Assembly (NCBI GenBank): GCA_027011235.1
Contig: JALVAI010000088.1
Span: 1 to 35,436 of the forward strand
Origin: Desulfobulbaceae bacterium
GTDB taxonomy: Bacteria; Desulfobacterota; Desulfobulbia; Desulfobulbales; Desulfobulbaceae
Reading direction: 5' to 3'
Length of the DNA stretch: 35,436 nt
Each line of letters starts with the position of its first letter. The stretch's first letter is position 1. A model generated the notes under the pieces. The model ran no database searches and was not told the DNA's origin. It saw only the letters and a list, made by a program, of their open reading frames with translations. This document shows, in pieces, positions 31,588-35,436 of the stretch. The position numbers and the translations under genes were made by a program.

Positions 31588-31621
31588 AATCAGGGACAGC
31601 GGAAATCCGCTGTCCCTGATT
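31588..31621. repeat. Perfect 16-bp inverted repeat between fdhB and fdhC
   Basis: A 16-bp arm AATCAGGGACAGCGGA (31588-31603) and its exact complement (31606-31621) are separated by 2 bases. It lies just after fdhB on the transcribed (minus) strand with no T-run behind it, so it is more likely an mRNA-stabilising or partial-termination hairpin than a full terminator. Confidence 0.85.
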
Positions 31622-31626
31622 GTCGG

Positions 31627-32214
31627 TTATTTTTTGCCGTAGGCCCTGTCCCATCCCCAGGCATTTGCGCCGGAACCGCGCGCAAAGACGCGTTTTCTGT
31701 AGGCGTCGGCAATCACGTTTGCGTCGCCGGCCATCAGGGCCTTGGTGGCGCACATGGCGGCACAGAGCGGCACCTTGCCCTCGGCAATCCGGTTCTGGCC
31801 GTAGAGCTGTTTTTCTTCGTCACTGAATGTCTTTTCCGGGCCACCGGCGCAGAAGGTGCATTTGTCCATGGCCCCGCGGGCACCAAATACCTTGCCGCTC
31901 GGAAACTGGGGCGCTCCGAACGGGCAGGCCATGAAGCAGTAGCCGCAGCCGATACAGGTCTTTTTGTTAACCAGGACAATACCGTCTTCACGCTGGTAGA
32001 TGGCATCCACCGGGCAGACGGCGATGCATGGCGCATCCGAACAGTGCATGCAGGCGACCGAGATGGACTTTTCTCCCGGTTTGCCCTCGCCAATGGTGAT
32101 GACCCGGCGGCGGTTGATCCCCACCGGAACCTGGTTGCCTTCCTTGCAGGCGACCACACAGCCGTTACAGTCGATGCAGCGTTCCACATCGCAGAGAAAT
32201 TTCATTCGTGCCAT
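31627..32214 (-). CDS. fdhB: Formate dehydrogenase beta subunit (4Fe-4S)
   Basis: Electron-transfer subunit joining FdhA to the cytochrome b subunit. The 195 residues hold four cysteine groups: CIDCNGCVVAC, CMHCSDAPCIAVCP, CIGCGYCFMACP and CTFC with a later CAAMC, enough for four 4Fe-4S clusters. It lacks the C-terminal membrane helix of E. coli FdnH (about 294 residues), so it would be held to the membrane only through the gamma subunit. It has no signal peptide of its own and would be exported with FdhA by the Tat system. It follows fdhA after a 178-bp gap that contains a long imperfect hairpin. Confidence 0.93.
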   Translation of the reverse strand: MARMKFLCDVERCIDCNGCVVACKEGNQVPVGINRRRVITIGEGKPGEKSISVACMHCSDAPCIAVCPVDAIYQREDGIVLVNKKTCIGCGYCFMACPFGAPQFPSGKVFGARGAMDKCTFCAGGPEKTFSDEEKQLYGQNRIAEGKVPLCAAMCATKALMAGDANVIADAYRKRVFARGSGANAWGWDRAYGKK

Positions 32215-32281
32215 AATTTATCTCCTCAACCGTATCCTGTTCCAGGATTTGTGGTGATACGGTTTCACATTTCCAAATCTT

Positions 32282-32388
32282 GTAAGTGGTCAGGGGTGCC
32301 GTAGATTCGTGCAGGCGCGACTGGTCGCTATAGCCCACTATGCGGACAGTCGTGACCGTGCGAAGATGCGGTGCCCCTGATCACTTAC
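32282..32388. repeat. Long imperfect palindrome between fdhA and fdhB (REP/MITE-like)
   Basis: Outer arms of 20 bp (32282-32301 and 32369-32388) pair completely if G-U pairs are allowed, and the inner arms (about 32305-32332 with 32338-32365) also pair imperfectly, giving a hairpin close to 50 bp long. It starts 5 bp after the fdhA stop. The compensating G-U positions suggest selection on a transcribed hairpin, or an aged mobile palindrome. The 10-mer GTAAGTGATC at its end recurs at 35279-35288. Confidence 0.75.
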
Positions 32389-32392
32389 CTTT

Positions 32393-35194
32393 TTAGGCCT
32401 TGCTGATTTTGCAGAGACCGGTTTTGGTTTCCTGCATCTGGGTTACAATATCATAGCCATAATTGGTGACCACGTTGGCCGCCTCACCAAGGGCATAGGG
32501 TACCGTACCTTCCGGATAATTGGCTGCCAGCGACCTGCCCATGAACTCACCGCCAAAATGAAAGGGCAGGAAGATGGTCTGTTCATCCACCCGGTCAGTG
32601 ACCTTGGCCATGACTTTGATCTTGCCGCCGTTGGGCGATTCTATCCAGATCTGTTCACCGTTGCGGATGCCGTAATTGTTGGCGGTAACGATGTTGATCT
32701 CCGCATACATATGGGGCGCCAGTTCGGCCAGGTATTTGTTGCTGCGTGTTTCCGCGCCCCCGCCCATGTATTCGACCATGCGACCGGTGGTGAGGATAAG
32801 GGGAAATTTTTTCACCCAGTCAGCTTTCTGCTCACTCCTGTACCTGGTGAACACGCGGTAATGGTCAGGTTTGTCCTTATAGGTCGGATACTTGGCTATC
32901 ATATCAGGCCGCGGCGAGTGCAGCGGCTCCCGATGGATCGGCACCTGGTCGGGAAAGTTCCAGACAACGCAGCGGGCCCGGGCATTGCCAAACGGCGCCA
33001 TACCGCGTTTAATGGCCTCTTTCAGTGTTTTCTGGGAGAGATCGGTCTTCCAGTTGGTCCCCGGAACCACATCCTTGAACTCTGGATAACCGCCCATGAC
33101 CTCACTGCCGGGGTTGGCAACACCCTTGGCGGCCAGCAGGTCCTCGGTCCGACCGCTCATGTCATAGGTTTTGGAGGTGCCGAACCTGGCCCTGAACGGC
33201 AGACCGCCCTTTGCCACCGGTTTGGAGATATCATACAGGATCGGGGTGCCGGGATGTTCCTCGGTCCAGCAGGGCCAGGGCAGGCCATAATATTCTCCGT
33301 TGCAGGGACCGCCCTTGGCCTGCATGGTATCGATATCAAAGGTGTGCCAGTTATCGGTATGTTTTTTGATCCTCTCCGGGGTCTGGCCGTTGTAGCCGAT
33401 GGTCAGGGAACCACGACCGAGCTCCCGGGTAATGTCTTCGGGGACTTGTTTGATATTCTTGTAAAATTTGTCGGCAAAACCAAATCGCTTGACCAGCTCG
33501 TTCATGATCCAGTAATCGTCCCGGCTGTCGTGGACCGGATCAACCACCTTGTACCGCCACTGAAACTGGCGGGACGTGGAGGTCAGGCTGCCGGAGGTTT
33601 CATACTGGCTGGAGCAGGGCAGCAGGTAGACGTTGTCCTTTTCCGCCGCCGCCGCGGTCATGGTGGGGAAGGGATCGATGATCACCACCAGGTCAAGCAT
33701 GTCCAGGGCCTTTTTCAGCTTATGGTACTGGGACTGGGAGTTGGAGGCACAGCCCCAGAAGACGACCGCTTTCAGCGGCGTGTACTGGGTGATCTTGTCC
33801 TCCTGGATGGCGCCTTCATACCAGCGGCCCAGGGTGAACCCTTTTTTGTTCATGTACTCCTTGGAGTGGAACCTGGATTTCATCCACTCGTAATCCACGT
33901 CCCACACCCGGCACCAGTGTTTCCAGGAGCCGTCCTTCAAACCGTAATAGGCGGGCAGGGAATGGGAGAGCACGCACATATCGGTTGCGCCCTGCACATT
34001 GTCATGGCCGCGGAAGATGTTGGCGCCGCCGCCGGAAACACCCATGTTGCCGAGGACCAGCTGCAGGATACAGTAGGCGCGGGTATTGGATGAGCCGATG
34101 GAGTGCTGGGTGCCGCCCATGCACCAGACCACGGTTCCCGGCCGGTGGGTGGCCATCAGTTTGGCAATGCGGGTGACCTCGGCTGCCGCCACCCCGGTCA
34201 CTTCTTCAACCTTTGCCGGTGTGTACTCCCTGGCCACTGACCGCATTTCCGGAAAACCGGCCACCCTGGTGCGGACAAATTCCTTGTCGTACCAGTCGTT
34301 TTCGATGATCTCATGGATCAGGCCCATGATAAAGGCGGTGTCCGTGCCCGAACGGATACGGACATAATCCGTTGCCTTGGCCGCGGTTTTGGTGAAGCGC
34401 GGATCAACCACGATAAGGGGAGCATTGTTGACCTCTTTTGCGTGCAGCAGGTGCTGCAGGGCCACGGGATGCGCCTCGGCGGCATTGGAGCCGATCATGA
34501 AGATCAGCTTGGAATGGCGGATATCGTTGACCGAATTGGTCATGGCGCCATAACCCCAGGTGTTGGCAACGCCCGCCACTGTGGTGGAATGGCAGATTCG
34601 GGCCTGATGATCAATGTTGTTGGTGCCCCAGAAGGCGGCCAGTTTGCGCTGCAGGTAGGCCATTTCATTGGAAACCTTGGCCGATCCGTTCCAGTGGACA
34701 GCATCCGGTCCGTCCTTTTCCCGGATATCCAGCAACTTGGCGCTGACTTCATCCAGGGCCTGTTTCCAGGAAATTTTCTGCCATTTGCCGTTCACCTTTT
34801 TCATCGGGCTTTTCAGCCGTTTTTCCGAGGTAACCATGTCAATGGCGCTTGCGCCCTTGCAACAATGGCTGCCCCGGGACAGAGGATGGTCCTGGGCCAC
34901 TTCCTGCCGGACCCAGACACCGTTTTGCACCTCTGCCTTGATCCCGCAGGCGACCGAGCAGTGGGTGCAGATGGTTTTTACCATTTTGGACCCCGGATAG
35001 GGACCGCCTCCTTTTTTCACTGTTTCAGCCCTGGCCGCGGTTGTCATTCTGGTGGTCATTGCCGCCCCGGTCAGGGCTGCGGTTGCTGCCGAAAGTTTGA
35101 GAAAGGATCTTCTCGCCATGCCCGGATTCAAGGTCATTCGGGCGCCTGGAGACGAGCCTGTAGATGATGGGGTAATCAGTTTTTTCCTGGCCAT
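32393..35194 (-). CDS. fdhA: Formate dehydrogenase alpha subunit, molybdopterin, cysteine form
   Basis: Catalytic subunit of a periplasmic, membrane-bound formate dehydrogenase that oxidises formate to CO2. The 933 residues begin with a Tat signal (RRSFLKL at 29-34, hydrophobic to about 55), then a 4Fe-4S motif (Cys76, Cys79, Cys83, Cys111) and the molybdopterin domains. In the motif ARICHSTTVAGVANTWGYG the metal-ligand position is Cys201, where E. coli FdnG has selenocysteine, so this is a Sec-independent form with a continuous frame. The C-terminal dinucleotide-binding domain (TTGRMVEYMGGG, then NGEQIWIESPNG) is complete. ATG 35194 has GGAGG seven bases upstream. It is the first gene of the fdhABC series; mobB follows and would help supply its cofactor. 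Confidence 0.95.
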   Translation of the reverse strand: MARKKLITPSSTGSSPGARMTLNPGMARRSFLKLSAATAALTGAAMTTRMTTAARAETVKKGGGPYPGSKMVKTICTHCSVACGIKAEVQNGVWVRQEVAQDHPLSRGSHCCKGASAIDMVTSEKRLKSPMKKVNGKWQKISWKQALDEVSAKLLDIREKDGPDAVHWNGSAKVSNEMAYLQRKLAAFWGTNNIDHQARICHSTTVAGVANTWGYGAMTNSVNDIRHSKLIFMIGSNAAEAHPVALQHLLHAKEVNNAPLIVVDPRFTKTAAKATDYVRIRSGTDTAFIMGLIHEIIENDWYDKEFVRTRVAGFPEMRSVAREYTPAKVEEVTGVAAAEVTRIAKLMATHRPGTVVWCMGGTQHSIGSSNTRAYCILQLVLGNMGVSGGGANIFRGHDNVQGATDMCVLSHSLPAYYGLKDGSWKHWCRVWDVDYEWMKSRFHSKEYMNKKGFTLGRWYEGAIQEDKITQYTPLKAVVFWGCASNSQSQYHKLKKALDMLDLVVIIDPFPTMTAAAAEKDNVYLLPCSSQYETSGSLTSTSRQFQWRYKVVDPVHDSRDDYWIMNELVKRFGFADKFYKNIKQVPEDITRELGRGSLTIGYNGQTPERIKKHTDNWHTFDIDTMQAKGGPCNGEYYGLPWPCWTEEHPGTPILYDISKPVAKGGLPFRARFGTSKTYDMSGRTEDLLAAKGVANPGSEVMGGYPEFKDVVPGTNWKTDLSQKTLKEAIKRGMAPFGNARARCVVWNFPDQVPIHREPLHSPRPDMIAKYPTYKDKPDHYRVFTRYRSEQKADWVKKFPLILTTGRMVEYMGGGAETRSNKYLAELAPHMYAEINIVTANNYGIRNGEQIWIESPNGGKIKVMAKVTDRVDEQTIFLPFHFGGEFMGRSLAANYPEGTVPYALGEAANVVTNYGYDIVTQMQETKTGLCKISKA

Positions 35195-35218
35195 TGGCTA
35201 CCTCCGCAATAGTGGAAA

Positions 35219-35269
35219 GTTCATCCTGTTTTCCTGTCCTTACCCGTGTTCATATCCGGGTGGATGAAC
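35219..35269 (-). promoter_or_regulatory. Hairpin in the fdhA leader
   Basis: GTTCATCC (35219-35226) is complementary to GGATGAAC (35262-35269), and an inner ACCCG/CGGGT pair (35242-35246 with 35257-35261) is contiguous with it on one side. On the minus strand this forms a bulged hairpin ending about 14 bases before the fdhA ribosome-binding site, a place where it could affect translation. Confidence 0.4.
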
Positions 35270-35341
35270 CATTGGACTGTAAGTGATCTATTGTTCTTTT
35301 TATCACCCGGTTTTTTTTATTACCCGGCTTTCCCGCCCGGA

Positions 35342-35436
35342 TTACGATTTGAGGGTTTTGTAATATTGCCGGAATTCTTCGGTTTCACGATAGAGGATTT
35401 CTTCCTCCGGGGCACCGCCCCTGCTGCCACCCTTTT
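35342..35436 (-). CDS. C-terminal fragment of an unidentified gene
   Basis: The last 31 codons of a minus-strand frame run in from beyond the window edge and end with TAA at 35342-35344. The visible part is Gly/Ser-rich at first and then charged, ending EEILYRETEEFRQYYKTLKS, which could be the end of a helix. I do not recognise it. It lies upstream of fdhA in the direction of transcription, 147 bp away, so it could be part of the same gene series. Confidence 0.5.
   Translation of the reverse strand, partial: KGGSRGGAPEEEILYRETEEFRQYYKTLKS

Noticed and set aside
32558..34093. Long plus-strand ORF (511 codons) and a second (34313-35167) opposite fdhA
   Set aside because: These are antisense frames left open by the GC-rich codon pattern of fdhA; no recognisable domain or supporting ribosome-binding site.
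34560..34620. In-frame TGA selenocysteine codon in fdhA
   Set aside because: The position corresponding to selenocysteine is an ordinary Cys codon and the frame has no internal TGA.
1..35436. CRISPR arrays, tRNA or rRNA genes, integrases or IS transposases
   Set aside because: No regularly spaced repeats, tRNA-like TpsiC-loop sequences, rRNA-like stretches or transposase-like proteins were seen on either strand.

Overview
The window looks like chromosome of an anaerobic, respiratory deltaproteobacterium, most likely a sulfate reducer or sulfur disproportionator of the Desulfobulbales/Desulfobacterota type. This is an inference from gene content: multiheme cytochromes c, NrfD-type quinone modules, ResBC cytochrome c maturation, a periplasmic Tat-exported formate dehydrogenase, HD-GYP signalling, and a large two-component sensor with periplasmic binding domains. 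No rRNA, tRNA, CRISPR array, integrase or transposase gene was found.

Layout. 1-473: the 3' end of an unrecognised gene. 640-2300 (minus): tatC, tatB and a ygbA-like nitrosative-stress gene. 2301-2870: an unusually dense regulatory region holding a CRP/FNR (HcpR)-like site placed for ygbA, two GTTACC palindromes, a sigma-54 type promoter and a MITE-like palindromic insertion. 2871-7270 (plus): a respiratory operon of tetraheme cytochrome, Tat-exported 4Fe-4S protein, NrfD membrane protein, a possible 29-residue micropeptide, and an octaheme hydroxylamine-oxidoreductase-like protein, closed by a strong terminator. 7352-8011: a secreted protein of unknown function. 8231-16498 (plus): a housekeeping run of purA, rpoZ, dnaJ, moaC, dksA, galT, a CheY-like receiver, a divergent folE2 and glyS, ending at a bidirectional terminator with 23-bp arms. 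16620-18941 (minus): resC and resB. 18942-20316: mostly non-coding with one small hypothetical gene and a structured AT-rich stretch. 20317-23970: a hybrid histidine kinase. 24185-29105: a cyclic-nucleotide-domain/PhcB-like methyltransferase followed tightly by two paralogous membrane HD-GYP proteins. 29128-35194 (minus): formate dehydrogenase alpha, beta and gamma subunits, mobB and an Asp/Glu racemase. 35342-35436: the tail of one more gene on the minus strand.

How the parts fit. The 2871-7270 operon resembles the NrfBCD electron-delivery chain, but the usual pentaheme NrfA is replaced by an octaheme HAO-family protein. A nitrogen-oxide-responsive gene (ygbA) lies divergently across a shared regulatory region, so reduction of nitrite, NO or hydroxylamine is the simplest hypothesis. 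tatBC would export the Fe-S subunit and FdhA. resBC would mature the cytochromes. moaC and mobB feed molybdopterin cofactor to formate dehydrogenase, which could supply electrons to the quinone pool used by NrfD modules.

Most notable items: the NrfBCD-like/HAO module with its sigma-54 control and MITE insertion; a FolE2 homologue that has lost its zinc/catalytic motif; and the cyclic-nucleotide-gated PhcB-like methyltransferase coupled to an HD-GYP pair. All functional statements are by recognition from the sequence; no searches were run.
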